Positions 31,564-40,510 of a stretch of 45,628 nucleotides of DNA are shown in pieces. The first letter of the stretch is position 1, and the number at the start of each line of letters is the position of its first letter. The notes beneath the pieces were generated by a model. That model was not told the DNA's origin, made no database searches, and was given only the letters and a program-made list of their open reading frames with translations. A program made the position numbers and the translations under genes. Source of the DNA: an uncultured Collinsella sp. (GTDB lineage Bacteria; Actinomycetota; Coriobacteriia; Coriobacteriales; Coriobacteriaceae); assembly GCA_958353395.1 (NCBI GenBank), contig CATWSG010000016.1, positions 1 through 45,628 on the forward strand, in the 5' to 3' direction.

Positions 31564-31640
31564 GTCCCCATCGTCTAGCGGCCAAGGACGCCACCCTTTC
31601 AAGGTGGATATCGCGGGTTCGAATCCCGCTGGGGGCACCA
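31564..31640 (+). tRNA. tRNA-Glu (anticodon UUC)
   Basis: The 77-nt sequence folds into a full cloverleaf: acceptor GTCCCCA with TGGGGGC, anticodon stem CCACC/GGTGG with loop CTTTCAA giving anticodon TTC (31598-31600), and T-arm GCGGGTTCGAATCCCGC. CCA is encoded. It reads GAA and GAG codons. A terminator follows at 31653. Its last 18 bases are repeated at 31811-31828. Confidence 0.97.
31623..31640 (+). repeat. Direct repeat, tRNA-Glu 3' end, copy 1
   Basis: ATCCCGCTGGGGGCACCA, the end of the tRNA gene, is repeated exactly at 31811-31828. Homology continues weakly through the terminator and beyond for about 90 bp. Confidence 0.85.
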
Positions 31641-31651
31641 CAGAATCTGAG

Positions 31652-31683
31652 AAGCCCGTTACCAATTCGGTAGCGGGCTTTTT
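31652..31683 (+). terminator. Rho-independent terminator of tRNA-Glu
   Basis: GCCCGTTACC pairs with GGTAGCGGGC (one G-U) around AATTC, followed by TTTTT. Confidence 0.88.
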
Positions 31684-31810
31684 GCTACCCATGCGCCGGG
31701 ATTCGAACCCGACAGGGTGCGGAGCTGAGGAAACGCGAAGCGTTTTCCAGCGCAGCACGCAAGGAGCGAAGCGACGCGGCGAAAGCGGGCGGCGTCAGCC
31801 GCACGCGGAC

Positions 31811-31910
31811 ATCCCGCTGGGGGCACCATTTAAACTGAGAAGCCCGTTGCCCTTGCAGTGACGGGCTTTTTGCTACCGATATGCCTGGATTCGAACCCGA
31901 CAGGGTGCGA
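31811..31910 (+). repeat. Duplicated tRNA-Glu 3' end with second terminator
   Basis: An exact copy of the last 18 bases of tRNA-Glu (31811-31828) is followed by a related terminator (AGCCCGT/ACGGGCT then TTTTT at 31841-31871). Then comes a segment ATTCGAACCCGACAGGGTGC that also occurs after the first terminator (from about 31701). The 5' part of the tRNA is missing, so this is not a functional gene. It is either a partial tandem duplication or an attachment-site scar with a 188-bp period. Confidence 0.8.
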
Positions 31911-31933
31911 ATCCAGGCATCATCGCAAGGCCT

Positions 31934-32152
31934 GTGGGCAAAAAATAGCAAATATGAGTACTGTCACCAATTTAGTAACAGCGATTTCATGCCATCAGAA
32001 GGCGATTTAGACGCCAGGGGTCCTACGGCGAAAGAATTGCAGGCGTTTATCAGCTAAGTACTTGAACATATGTTGTGTAACACTGCATATTTTGCAAAAA
32101 AATAATGCTACAGGACTTGTGACAGTACTCATATTTGACGTTTTTTGTCCAC
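31934..32152. mobile_element. MITE-like element with long terminal inverted repeats
   Basis: The ends are inverted repeats of about 34 bp. The inner 19 bp (CAAATATGAGTACTGTCAC at 31949-31967 and its complement at 32119-32137) match perfectly, and the outer part matches with four mismatches. The 219-bp unit is AT-rich, has no reading frame and lies between the tRNA region and the glnA terminator. This is the build of a non-autonomous miniature element or a large palindromic repeat; I see no target-site duplication that I could defend. Confidence 0.6.
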
Positions 32153-32212
32153 GCCCCCTTATTGCGTGGGCGAATCAGGTGCAAAACGGGCTTCAAAGCG
32201 CCCTTCGCAAAC

Positions 32213-32244
32213 AAAAACCGAGGCCCGCATGATGCGGACCCCGG
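32213..32244 (-). terminator. Rho-independent terminator after glnA
   Basis: On the minus strand a 13-position stem (CCGGGGTCCGCAT with ATGCGGGCCTCGG, two mismatches) is followed by TTTTTG, 32 bp past the glnA stop. Confidence 0.8.
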
Positions 32245-32275
32245 CTCAATACCGTGACGATATGTCAGTTACGCT

Positions 32276-34363
32276 CTACACGTAGAACAGGATGTCGTCA
32301 TAGGTCGGGACCGGCCAGTAGTCGGCGGCCACGATCTCCTCCATGGCATCCACGGCGGCGCGCAGCGTATCCATAGCGGGAACGACCTCATGTGCATACA
32401 CGTTGGCCTGCTCCTGACCATCGAGGCCCTCGGCCTTCTGATGCACGGCGTCGAGCGCCTTGATGGAGTCGTTGATGGTGGTGATACCGTTGCAGAGCTT
32501 GTTGAGCGTGTTCTGCTCGCACTGCATGGCGGCCTCGGCACCGGCGGCACGAATAGTCTCAAGGCCCTTAGCGACCTTGGTGGCATATGCGGTAATAACC
32601 GGGCGATAGGTACGACGCGCCTCGCGAACCATCGTGGTGGCCTCGATGTTCATGAGCTTGTTGTACTTCTCGAGCTTGCAGTCGTAGCGGCACTGAGCCT
32701 CGGCCTTGGTCAGGACACCCGTCTCCTCAAAGAGCGCGATGGCCTTTTCGGAAACAAAGGCGGGCAGGGCGTCGGCCGTGGTCTTGTTGTTGGCAAGGCC
32801 GCGCTTCTCGGCCTCGACGGGCCACTCGTCGGAGTAGCCATCGCCGGAAAAGAGGATGCGCTGGTGGTCGGTCAGGACCTTCTTGCAGTACTCGAGCGCA
32901 GCGTCCTGGAACTCATCCTCGGGCGTACCCTCAAGCGCGTCAGCGAAGGACTTGAGCGACTTGGCCACGGCGGCATCGAGCACCAGGTTGGAGTCGGAGA
33001 CGTTCTGCTCGGAGCCGCAGGCACGGAACTCGAACTTGTTGCCGGTGAAGGCAAACGGGGAGGTGCGGTTGCGGTCGGTGTTGTCCTGCATCAGCTTGGG
33101 CAGAGTATCGGCGCCCAGGTCGAGCACGCCGCGCGTGGCATGGACGGAAGCCTTGCCATCGATGATCTTCTCGACGACCTCGGTAAGCTGGTCGCCCAGG
33201 AAGATGGACATAATCGCCGGAGGAGCCTCGTTGGCGCCCAGACGATGGTCGTTGCCGGCCGAGGCAACAGAGGCGCGCAGGAGTTCCTGATAGTTATCGA
33301 CGGCCTCGATCACCGCGGTGAGGAAGACGATGAACTGCAGGTTGTCGAGCGGGGTGTCGCCCGGATCGAGCAGGTTCTCGGACTCGGTGCCAAGCGACCA
33401 GTTGTTGTGCTTGCCCGAACCATTGATGCCCTCAAAGGGCTTCTCGTGTAGCAGGCAGACCAAGTCGTGGCGGGAGGCGATGAGCTTCATCTTCTCCATC
33501 ATGACCAGATTCTGGTCGATGGCCTCGTTGACTTCGCCATAGACGGGGGCGAGCTCATGCTGGCAGGGAGCAACCTCGTTGTGCTTGGTCTTGGCGGGAA
33601 TGCCAAGCGCCCACAGCTCATCGTCCAGATCCTTCATATAGGCCGAGACGGTGGGGCGGATAGCGCCAAAGTAGTGCTCCTCGAGCTCCTGGCCCTTGCA
33701 GGGAGCGGCGCCAAAGAGGGTGCGGCCGGTAATGACCAGGTCCTTGCGCTTGCGGTAGGCGTCCTTCTTGATCAGGAAGTACTCCTGCTCGTCGCCCACG
33801 GAAGGAACGACCTTCTTGGGGGTCTTGCCAAACAGCGCCAAAACGCGCTTAGACTCACGCGAGAGCGCGGTCATGGAGCGCAGCAGCGGGGTCTTCTTGT
33901 CCAGGGCCTCGCCCGTGTAGGAGCAGAAAGCCGTGGGGATGCACAGGACGTCGTCCTTGATAAAGGCGGGGCTAGTGGGATCCCAAGCGGTGTAGCCACG
34001 GGCCTCGAAGGTGGCGCGCAGGCCGCCGTTGGGGAAGCTGGAGGCATCGGGCTCGCCCTGGATGAGGTTCTTGCCCGTAAACTTGGTAATGGCGGTGCCG
34101 TCGTGGTTGGGCTCCAGGAAGCTGTCGTGCTTCTCGGAAGTAATGCCCGAAAGCGGCTGGAACCAGTGCGCATAGTGCGTCGCACCCTTGGAGATGGCCC
34201 AGACCTTCATGGCATGGGCAACGGCGTTGGCCACATCCAGGTCGAGCGGCTCACCGCCCTCGAGGGTTGCAGCAAGGCGCTTCCAAATGTCCTTGGGGAG
34301 GTAGTCCTTCATGACTTCCTCAGAGAACACCATGGTCCCGAAGCGGTCAGTAAGTTCGGCCAT
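32276..34363 (-). CDS. Type III glutamine synthetase (GlnN family)
   Basis: Ammonia assimilation: ATP-dependent synthesis of glutamine from glutamate. The 695-residue length and the motifs Q-E-Y-F-L-I (glutamate binding), N-E-V-A-P-C-Q-H-E-L-A-P-V-Y and S-G-K-H-N-N-W-S identify the large GSIII class found in gut anaerobes, rather than the ~450-residue GSI. ATG at 34363 follows GGGAG with a six-base spacer and gives M-A-E-L-T-D-R-F-G; 21 further codons upstream are open but not conserved. The gene is divergent from metF across 426 bp. Confidence 0.95.
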   Translation of the reverse strand: MAELTDRFGTMVFSEEVMKDYLPKDIWKRLAATLEGGEPLDLDVANAVAHAMKVWAISKGATHYAHWFQPLSGITSEKHDSFLEPNHDGTAITKFTGKNLIQGEPDASSFPNGGLRATFEARGYTAWDPTSPAFIKDDVLCIPTAFCSYTGEALDKKTPLLRSMTALSRESKRVLALFGKTPKKVVPSVGDEQEYFLIKKDAYRKRKDLVITGRTLFGAAPCKGQELEEHYFGAIRPTVSAYMKDLDDELWALGIPAKTKHNEVAPCQHELAPVYGEVNEAIDQNLVMMEKMKLIASRHDLVCLLHEKPFEGINGSGKHNNWSLGTESENLLDPGDTPLDNLQFIVFLTAVIEAVDNYQELLRASVASAGNDHRLGANEAPPAIMSIFLGDQLTEVVEKIIDGKASVHATRGVLDLGADTLPKLMQDNTDRNRTSPFAFTGNKFEFRACGSEQNVSDSNLVLDAAVAKSLKSFADALEGTPEDEFQDAALEYCKKVLTDHQRILFSGDGYSDEWPVEAEKRGLANNKTTADALPAFVSEKAIALFEETGVLTKAEAQCRYDCKLEKYNKLMNIEATTMVREARRTYRPVITAYATKVAKGLETIRAAGAEAAMQCEQNTLNKLCNGITTINDSIKALDAVHQKAEGLDGQEQANVYAHEVVPAMDTLRAAVDAMEEIVAADYWPVPTYDDILFYV

Positions 34364-34789
34364 ACGGAACTCCCTTCGTATCGGCACCGCGTGAGAAGCG
34401 GTGTTGATTACTAACGAACGAGTCATAGCTTAGACTCGCCGTGTTTCCGCGACATTACCGTTATGTTGCTGTCGCGAAACCAATCAATGAGGTTACCCTA
34501 TCGAGGCGGCGTTGCCACCCTCAACAGCCAATCAACTGCATAAATTGCAGACCTCTCCCCATGGTTTAAGGGTAGTCAATTTGGGATGGAGCTCTATTAA
34601 CTGGTATTTTGCATCAGATACCAGTCTTTATAGTCCGTGCCTAGATTAGCCGCTCTGTTATAGAGAAAGCCGATAGCAAGGCATCTTTGATTGGTATCCC
34701 CGAATAACGAGTGAAACTCCACCGTGACACAGTGGTGCTGTAGAATCCTTACAACACATCACACTATTACGTATCTAGAGGAGCACGAT
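34364..34789. promoter_or_regulatory. Divergent control region between glnA and metF
   Basis: This 426-bp AT-rich gap contains two inverted repeats. ACTGGTAT-N10-ATACCAGT at 34600-34625 is perfect. GTTTCCGCGAC near 34440 faces GTCGCGAAAC near 34472 with one indel. TAGAAT at 34741-34746 is a plausible metF -10 box. I looked for SAM and cobalamin riboswitch features and could not recognise one. AGGAG precedes the metF start. Confidence 0.45.
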
Positions 34790-35662
34790 ATGCGCGTCGA
34801 CGAGGTTTTTAAGCAGGCAGCATCCCAGGGCACCGCACCCGTTTCGTTTGAGATGTTCCCGCCCAAGGGCGAGCTTACCCTCGACACGGCTCGCGAGGTG
34901 GCAGGCAATCTGTGCAAGCTTTCTCCGAGCTTTGTCTCGGTCACCTGCTCGGCCGGCGGCTCGGGCAACGGTGCCACCACCGCCCCCATCGCGCATATGA
35001 TTTCGAGCGAATTCGATACACCCTCGGTGGCGCACCTCACCTGCGTGGGCCGCTCGCACGCCGATATCGCCGCCAAGATCGATGAGTACCGCACCGCCGG
35101 CGTGGAAAACATCCTGGCCCTGCGTGGCGATCTTCCCGCTGGCGCGACCGAGGACGACAAGCCCGCCTCCGACTACGCCTACGCCCGCGACCTCATCCCC
35201 GAGCTCGTCGACGCCGGCTTTTGTGTGGGCGCCGCAGCCTACCCCGAAGGTCACATCGCCTGTGAGGACCTCAACCTCTCGGTCGAACACCTCAAGCAAA
35301 AACAGGACGCCGGCGCGAGCTTCTTTGTGACGCAGCTCTTCTTTGATAATGAGTGCTTCTACCGCTTCCGCGAGCTTGCCGACAAGGCCGGCATCACCGT
35401 GCCCATTACCGCGGGTATCATGCCGTTTATGGGCAAGTCGCAGATCAGCCGCATGGTCTTTATGTGCGGCGCGTCGCTGCCCTCCCCCGTCATCAAGATT
35501 CTCGCCAAGTACGAGAACGACCCCGAGAGCCTGCAGGCAGCCGGTGTAGATTATGCCGCCCGCCAGCTTTGCGACCTCAAGGAGCACGGCGCCGACGGCC
35601 TGCACCTGTACACTATGAACCGTCCTGCGATCGCCGCGACCATTATGGAGCGCCTGGGGTAA
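34790..35662 (+). CDS. metF: Methylenetetrahydrofolate reductase
   Basis: Reduces 5,10-methylene-THF to 5-methyl-THF, the methyl donor for methionine synthase; FAD enzyme in the cytoplasm. The 290-residue product has S-F-E-M-F-P-P-K (19-26), L-A-L-R-G-D-L-P, A-A-Y-P-E-G-H and F-F-V-T-Q-L-F-F-D, all typical MetF segments. ATG at 34790 has GAGGAG upstream; an earlier frame extension is not conserved. Its stop overlaps the next start (TAATG), and metH follows, so the three genes form one methionine operon. Confidence 0.96.
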   Translation: MRVDEVFKQAASQGTAPVSFEMFPPKGELTLDTAREVAGNLCKLSPSFVSVTCSAGGSGNGATTAPIAHMISSEFDTPSVAHLTCVGRSHADIAAKIDEYRTAGVENILALRGDLPAGATEDDKPASDYAYARDLIPELVDAGFCVGAAAYPEGHIACEDLNLSVEHLKQKQDAGASFFVTQLFFDNECFYRFRELADKAGITVPITAGIMPFMGKSQISRMVFMCGASLPSPVIKILAKYENDPESLQAAGVDYAARQLCDLKEHGADGLHLYTMNRPAIAATIMERLG

Positions 35663-36450
35663 TGGAAAAACCGTACATCGATACAACCGCTGTCGAAGTG
35701 CCGGCCGACCTTGCGTCGCCGGCGCTTTACCGTGTCGATGCTGCGCACCATCCCCGTGTCGACCGTGCCGAGATGCTGCGGTATCTGGGTTACGGCGGCC
35801 AGCAGATCGAGCCCGAGCTGTCACGACGTATTGAGCTTGTGGTCGAGCGTCTGGAACTTGACATTGAGCCTCGTGGCGTGCGCCGCGTGTTTGCCGTCGA
35901 TGCCACGGGCGTGGACGAACAAAGTGAGCCTTGCATTCGCTTGGTCGGCACCAACGTTGAGCTGCGAGGTCGCGATATCTATCGACATCTCAAAGATGCC
36001 CGCTTTGCCGCGCTCATGGCATGCACCCTCGGCATGGACGCCGAGCGTCGCCTGCGCACCACGGGGGCCCAACATCCCCTGGAGGGCGCCGTGCTCGACG
36101 CCGCGTGCTCCGCTTACGTGGAAGCCGCCGTTGAGCAAATGGACCAGCAGGTCAAGACGGACGCCGCCGTTCATGGGCTCGCCGGCAACTGGCGCTTTAG
36201 TCCCGGCTACGGCGACTGCCCGCTCTCGGCCCAGCGCTCGATCGTCAATGCGCTCAACGCCACGCGGCTCATCGGGCTTACCGTCACACCCACCAGCCTG
36301 CTCATGCCCACCAAAAGCGTGACCGCGGTGATCGGCCTATTCGACGGCGAAGTCCACGACGCCCAGAGCCGCCCCACCTGCAATATCTGCCGCATGCGCG
36401 AGCACTGCCGCTTCCGCGCCGCCCACACCACCTGCTATTCCAGCCATTAG
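35662..36450 (+). CDS. Stand-alone methionine synthase activation-domain protein
   Basis: A 262-residue protein matching the C-terminal AdoMet-binding reactivation domain of MetH: R-F-S-P-G-Y-G-D-C-P-L-S-A-Q-R (near 178-192) followed by T-P-T-S-L-L-M-P-T-K-S-V-T-A-V. It ends with a Cys-rich patch C-N-I-C-R-M-R-E-H-C that may bind metal. It supplies the domain missing from the adjacent metH product, so the reactivation of oxidised cobalamin is done in trans. The start overlaps the metF stop (TAATG) and metH begins 9 bp after its stop. Confidence 0.9.
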   Translation: MEKPYIDTTAVEVPADLASPALYRVDAAHHPRVDRAEMLRYLGYGGQQIEPELSRRIELVVERLELDIEPRGVRRVFAVDATGVDEQSEPCIRLVGTNVELRGRDIYRHLKDARFAALMACTLGMDAERRLRTTGAQHPLEGAVLDAACSAYVEAAVEQMDQQVKTDAAVHGLAGNWRFSPGYGDCPLSAQRSIVNALNATRLIGLTVTPTSLLMPTKSVTAVIGLFDGEVHDAQSRPTCNICRMREHCRFRAAHTTCYSSH

Positions 36451-36459
36451 GAGCCCTCG

Positions 36460-39018
36460 ATGTTTACTCCGCTTATCACTCATGATTCTGACGGCACTGC
36501 ATTGGCGGCACCCGTTGATGCCGCACGTCGCAACGGTGCCACGTACAAGACGCGCACGATCGACGATCTGCGCATTAAGGACGATCGCCTGCGTGCGGCC
36601 ATCGAGGGCACGGGACACCTGCTGTTCGACGGCGGCATGGGCACCATGTTGCAAGCGGCCGGCATGAAGGCCGGCGCCCTGCCCGAGCTGCTCAACTTTG
36701 AGGAGCCCCAGGTTATTACCGATATCCAACGTCAATATGTCGAGGCTGGCTGTGACGTGATCACCGCCAACACCTTTGGTGCCAACGCCCACAAGCTCGA
36801 CGGTGCCGCCACCGTGGCAGACGTCTTTGCCGCGGCCGTCGCCTGTGCCCGCGAGGCCGGCGCCCGCTACGTCGCCGGCGACATCGGCCCCATCGGCGCG
36901 CTGCTTCGGCCCTTGGGTACCCTCAGCTTCGACGAAGCCTACGACCTCTTTGCCGAGGAAGTGCGCGCTGGCGTCGCCGCGGGTGTGGACCTCTTTATTA
37001 TCGAGACTATGACCGACCTGGCCGAGATCAAGGCGGCCGTCCTCGCCTGTCGCGAAAACTCCGACCTGCCCGTCTTTGCCACCATGACCTTCGAGGAAGA
37101 CGGTCGCACCTTCCTGGGCACGAGTCCCGAGGTGGCCGCCATCACGCTCGATGCCATCGGCGCCGACGTTTTGGGCATCAACTGCAGCCAGGGACCGGCC
37201 GAGCTACGAGGACTCGCCGCACGTATGCTCACCGTTACCGACAAGCCCATTATGGTGCAGGCCAACGCGGGACTCCCCCATGTGGACGACGACGGCAACA
37301 CCGTCTTTGATATCCAAGCCCCCGAATACGCCGAGGCCGTCGCCGGCATGATCGCCGACGGCGTGAGCGTCGTGGGCGGCTGCTGCGGCACCACGCCGGC
37401 GCACATGGCGGCCCTGCGCACGCTTATCGACAACCACACGCCCAGCCCGCGCCGCCGCAAGCCCAGCATGTCGGTCACGAGCGCCCAAACGGTCGTGGAC
37501 CTTCCCTGCGACGGCCACAAGATCGCCGTCATCGGCGAGCGCATCAACCCCACCGGCAAAAAGCGCCTGCAGCAGGCCCTGCGCGACGGCGACCTGGACT
37601 ACGTTGTGAGCCAGGGCATCAGCCAGCAGGAACAGGGCGCCGACATTCTGGACGTCAACGTGGGCCTGCCCGAGATCGACGAGGTCAAGATCATCCAACA
37701 GGCGACCGAACAGCTCCAGGGCTCCACGCTGCTGCCGCTGCAGATCGACTCCACCGACCCCGCAGCCGTCGAGGCCGCCGTGCGCCGCTACGCCGGCAAG
37801 CCCATCATCAACTCGGTCAATGGCAAGCAGCAGATCATGGATGAGATCTTTCCGCTGGTCGCCCACTACGGCACCAACGTTGTCGGCCTTACGCTCGACG
37901 AAGGCGGCATCCCCGATACCGCCGAGGCCCGCTTCGCCATCGCCGAGCGCATCGTGGCCGAGGCCGCCCGCTACGGCATCGGCCCGGACCGCATCCTCAT
38001 CGACTGTCTGGTCATGACCGCCTCGACTAATCAACGCCAGGCTGAGCAGATCCTACGCGCCATGTCCCTGTGCAAGGAGCGTCTGGGCGTCAAATGCGCG
38101 CTCGGCGTGTCGAACATCAGCTTTGGCCTGCCTGCCCGCCCGCTGCTGGGTTCGGTCTTTTTGGCCGCCGCCTTCGGCGCGGGCCTGGACGCCCCCATCA
38201 TGAACCCGGGCTCCAAGCGCTTTATGGATACCGTCTACAGCTATCGCGTGCTGAGCGTTGAAGACGAGGGCTCGACCGGATACATCGAGCGCTACGCCGG
38301 CTGGACCGATCCGTACAAGATCGCCGCGAACCCAGCGGCGGCTCAGCCAGCATCGACCGACGCCGCGCCCGCTGCTGGCACCGCCGGCACCGACGGCAAC
38401 GACGACCCGATTCGTCGCATGGTCGTCTCGGGCCGCAAGGGCGAAATCGCGGCCGAGACCGAGCGCCTGCTGGCCGACCATGACGCCATGGACCTCATCA
38501 ACAATCACTTTATCCCCGCCCTCGATGAGGTCGGAGTCCTCTTTGACCAGGGCAAGTTCTTCTTGCCGCAGCTTATGGCTTCGGCCGAGGCCGCGCGCGT
38601 GGGTTTTGACACCATCAAGCGCCTGATGCCCGCCGGCGAGATTGCCGACAAGGGCAAAATCTGCGTGGCCACCGTCAAGGGCGACATCCACGACATCGGT
38701 AAGAACATCGTCAAGATGCTGCTCGATAACTACGGCTATACCGTCTTCGACCTTGGCCGCGACGTCGACCCGCAAGAGGTGCTCAAGACCGTGCAGGAGC
38801 GTGACATCAAGCTCGTCGGTCTTTCGGCGCTTATGACCACCACGGTCGTCGCCATGGAGGAGACCATCAAGCTGCTTCATGCCGAGGTACCGGGCGTCAA
38901 GGTCATCGTAGGCGGCGCCGTACTCACCCCCGAATACGCCAAGCAGATCGGCGCTGACTACTACGCCAAGGACGCCGCCGAGAGCGCGCGCATCGCCGAA
39001 GAGGTCTTTGGGCAGTAA
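36460..39018 (+). CDS. metH: Cobalamin-dependent methionine synthase lacking the activation domain
   Basis: Transfers the methyl group of 5-methyl-THF to homocysteine via B12. Domains in order: homocysteine-binding with zinc ligands Cys242, Cys308 and Cys309 (G-I-N-C-S-Q-G; G-G-C-C-G-T-T-P), pterin-binding (I-G-E-R-I-N-P-T-G-K onward, about 360-620), a Pro/Ala-rich linker near 625-645, the B12 cap, and the B12-binding domain with D-I-H-D-I-G-K-N (axial His744), S-A-L-M-T-T-T and V-G-G-A-V-L. At 852 residues it stops before the AdoMet domain of the ~1200-residue form; that domain is encoded separately just upstream. AGGAG precedes ATG 36460. Confidence 0.96.
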   Translation: MFTPLITHDSDGTALAAPVDAARRNGATYKTRTIDDLRIKDDRLRAAIEGTGHLLFDGGMGTMLQAAGMKAGALPELLNFEEPQVITDIQRQYVEAGCDVITANTFGANAHKLDGAATVADVFAAAVACAREAGARYVAGDIGPIGALLRPLGTLSFDEAYDLFAEEVRAGVAAGVDLFIIETMTDLAEIKAAVLACRENSDLPVFATMTFEEDGRTFLGTSPEVAAITLDAIGADVLGINCSQGPAELRGLAARMLTVTDKPIMVQANAGLPHVDDDGNTVFDIQAPEYAEAVAGMIADGVSVVGGCCGTTPAHMAALRTLIDNHTPSPRRRKPSMSVTSAQTVVDLPCDGHKIAVIGERINPTGKKRLQQALRDGDLDYVVSQGISQQEQGADILDVNVGLPEIDEVKIIQQATEQLQGSTLLPLQIDSTDPAAVEAAVRRYAGKPIINSVNGKQQIMDEIFPLVAHYGTNVVGLTLDEGGIPDTAEARFAIAERIVAEAARYGIGPDRILIDCLVMTASTNQRQAEQILRAMSLCKERLGVKCALGVSNISFGLPARPLLGSVFLAAAFGAGLDAPIMNPGSKRFMDTVYSYRVLSVEDEGSTGYIERYAGWTDPYKIAANPAAAQPASTDAAPAAGTAGTDGNDDPIRRMVVSGRKGEIAAETERLLADHDAMDLINNHFIPALDEVGVLFDQGKFFLPQLMASAEAARVGFDTIKRLMPAGEIADKGKICVATVKGDIHDIGKNIVKMLLDNYGYTVFDLGRDVDPQEVLKTVQERDIKLVGLSALMTTTVVAMEETIKLLHAEVPGVKVIVGGAVLTPEYAKQIGADYYAKDAAESARIAEEVFGQ

Positions 39019-39043
39019 CACAACGGAAACAACCGAGCACCAA

Positions 39044-39081
39044 AACGTGCCGCATGCGCCACTTGGCACGTGCGGCACGTT
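39044..39081. repeat. Inverted repeat between metH and the UPF0210 gene
   Basis: AACGTGCCGC and GCGGCACGTT are perfect 10-bp arms, with an inner GCCA/TGGC pair continuing the stem. It lies 26 bp after metH and 46 bp before the next start. It lacks a T-run, so it may be a weak terminator, attenuator or binding site. Confidence 0.55.
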
Positions 39082-39126
39082 AGAATAGAAAGAACTATGC
39101 TCGTTTTGGCAGATAGGAGCGCAAGG

Positions 39127-40491
39127 ATGGCGATCACGCCCGCAGAAATCGCGGAAACCCGCGGCATGGTTGAGAAGCAGAACCTCGACATCAGAACCAT
39201 CACCATGGGTGTTTCGCTCATGGGTTGCGGCGACGAGAACCTCGACCGCATGTGCACGAAGATCTACGACCACGTGACGCACACGGCTGAGCACCTGGTC
39301 GAAACCGCCGAGAACCTCGAGCGCGAGTACGGTATCCCCATCGTCAACAAGCGCGTTTCCGTCACCCCGGTGGCGCAGATCGCCGCGTGCTGCAAGGATG
39401 AGGACCTCACCCCCATCGCGCATGCCCTCGACCGCGCGGCCGAGACGCTCGGCATCGATTACCTGGGCGGCTTCTCCGCGCTCGTCCAGAAGGGCATTGG
39501 CGACGCCGACCGCCGCGTCATCCAGTCCATCCCGCAGGCGCTCGCCACCACGAGCCGTGTCTGCTCCAGCGTCAACGTCGCCAGCCTGCGCGCCGGCATC
39601 AACATGGATGCCGTGCTCATGGCGGCTCAGACCATCATCGATGCCGCCAAGCTTACGGCAGATGAGGATTCCGTTGGCGCCTCCAAGTTTGTCTGCTTTG
39701 CCAACATGGTCGAGGACTCCCCGTTTATGGCGGGCGCCGTTCACGGCGGTGGCGAGGCCGACGCCGTCATCAACGTAGGTGTCTCGGGTCCCGGCGTTAT
39801 GGCTGCAGCCCTGGAGACGCTGCCCGATTCCGCATCGATGATGGAAGTCGCCGAAAAGATTAAGCAGACCGCCTTTAAGATCACCCGTGCTGGCGAGCTC
39901 ATGAGCCGCGAGGCCGCCCATCGCCTGGGTGTCGAGAAGGGCATTGTCGACCTGTCGCTGGCTCCCACGCCCGCCATCGGCGACTCCGTCGCGCGCATCC
40001 TCGAGATCATCGGCGTGGGCACCTGCGGTGGCCCGGGCACGACCTGTGCGCTCGCTATGCTCAACGATGCCGTCAAGAAGGGCGGCGTCATGGCCAGCTC
40101 CAGCGTGGGCGGTCTCTCGGGTGCCTTTATCCCCGTGTCCGAGGACGCCGGCATGATCGCTGCCGTCGAGGCCGGCGCGCTTTCGCTCGAGAAGCTCGAG
40201 GCCATGACCTGCGTGTGCTCCGTTGGCCTGGACATGATCGCCATCCCCGGCGACACCCCGGTCGAGGCCATCGCCGGCATCATCGCCGACGAGATGGCCA
40301 TCGGCGTCATCAACAATAAGACCACGGCCGTCCGCGTGATTCCCGCCATCGGTAAGGGCGTGGGCGACTGCGTCGAGTATGGCGGCCTGTTTGGCCGTGC
40401 GCCCATCATGCCGGTGAACCCCAACGCCGGCACCGTGCTCGCCCACCGCGGCGGACGCTTCCCAGCGCCGCTGAACTCGCTCAAGAACTAG
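39127..40491 (+). CDS. UPF0210 (DUF711/PFL) family protein
   Basis: The 454-residue product matches the UPF0210 family in length and motifs (R-T-I-T-M-G-V-S-L, G-G-F-S-A-L-V-Q-K-G, C-S-S-V-N-V-A, G-G-G-E-A-D-A-V-I-N-V-G-V-S-G-P-G, and the ending L-F-G-R-A-P-I-M-P-V-N). The fold is related to glycyl-radical enzyme-like barrels, but no Gly-radical motif is evident and the biochemical function is unknown. In many genomes a small ACT-domain gene precedes it; none is here. ATG at 39127 follows AGGAG. It lies downstream of metH, probably with its own promoter. Confidence 0.92.
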   Translation: MAITPAEIAETRGMVEKQNLDIRTITMGVSLMGCGDENLDRMCTKIYDHVTHTAEHLVETAENLEREYGIPIVNKRVSVTPVAQIAACCKDEDLTPIAHALDRAAETLGIDYLGGFSALVQKGIGDADRRVIQSIPQALATTSRVCSSVNVASLRAGINMDAVLMAAQTIIDAAKLTADEDSVGASKFVCFANMVEDSPFMAGAVHGGGEADAVINVGVSGPGVMAAALETLPDSASMMEVAEKIKQTAFKITRAGELMSREAAHRLGVEKGIVDLSLAPTPAIGDSVARILEIIGVGTCGGPGTTCALAMLNDAVKKGGVMASSSVGGLSGAFIPVSEDAGMIAAVEAGALSLEKLEAMTCVCSVGLDMIAIPGDTPVEAIAGIIADEMAIGVINNKTTAVRVIPAIGKGVGDCVEYGGLFGRAPIMPVNPNAGTVLAHRGGRFPAPLNSLKN

Positions 40492-40510
40492 CTGAGGGGG
40501 ACTGGCGAGG

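Noticed and set aside
34364..34789. SAM or cobalamin riboswitch upstream of metF
   Set aside because: I could not find the conserved B12 box or a SAM-I type core; only simple inverted repeats are visible.
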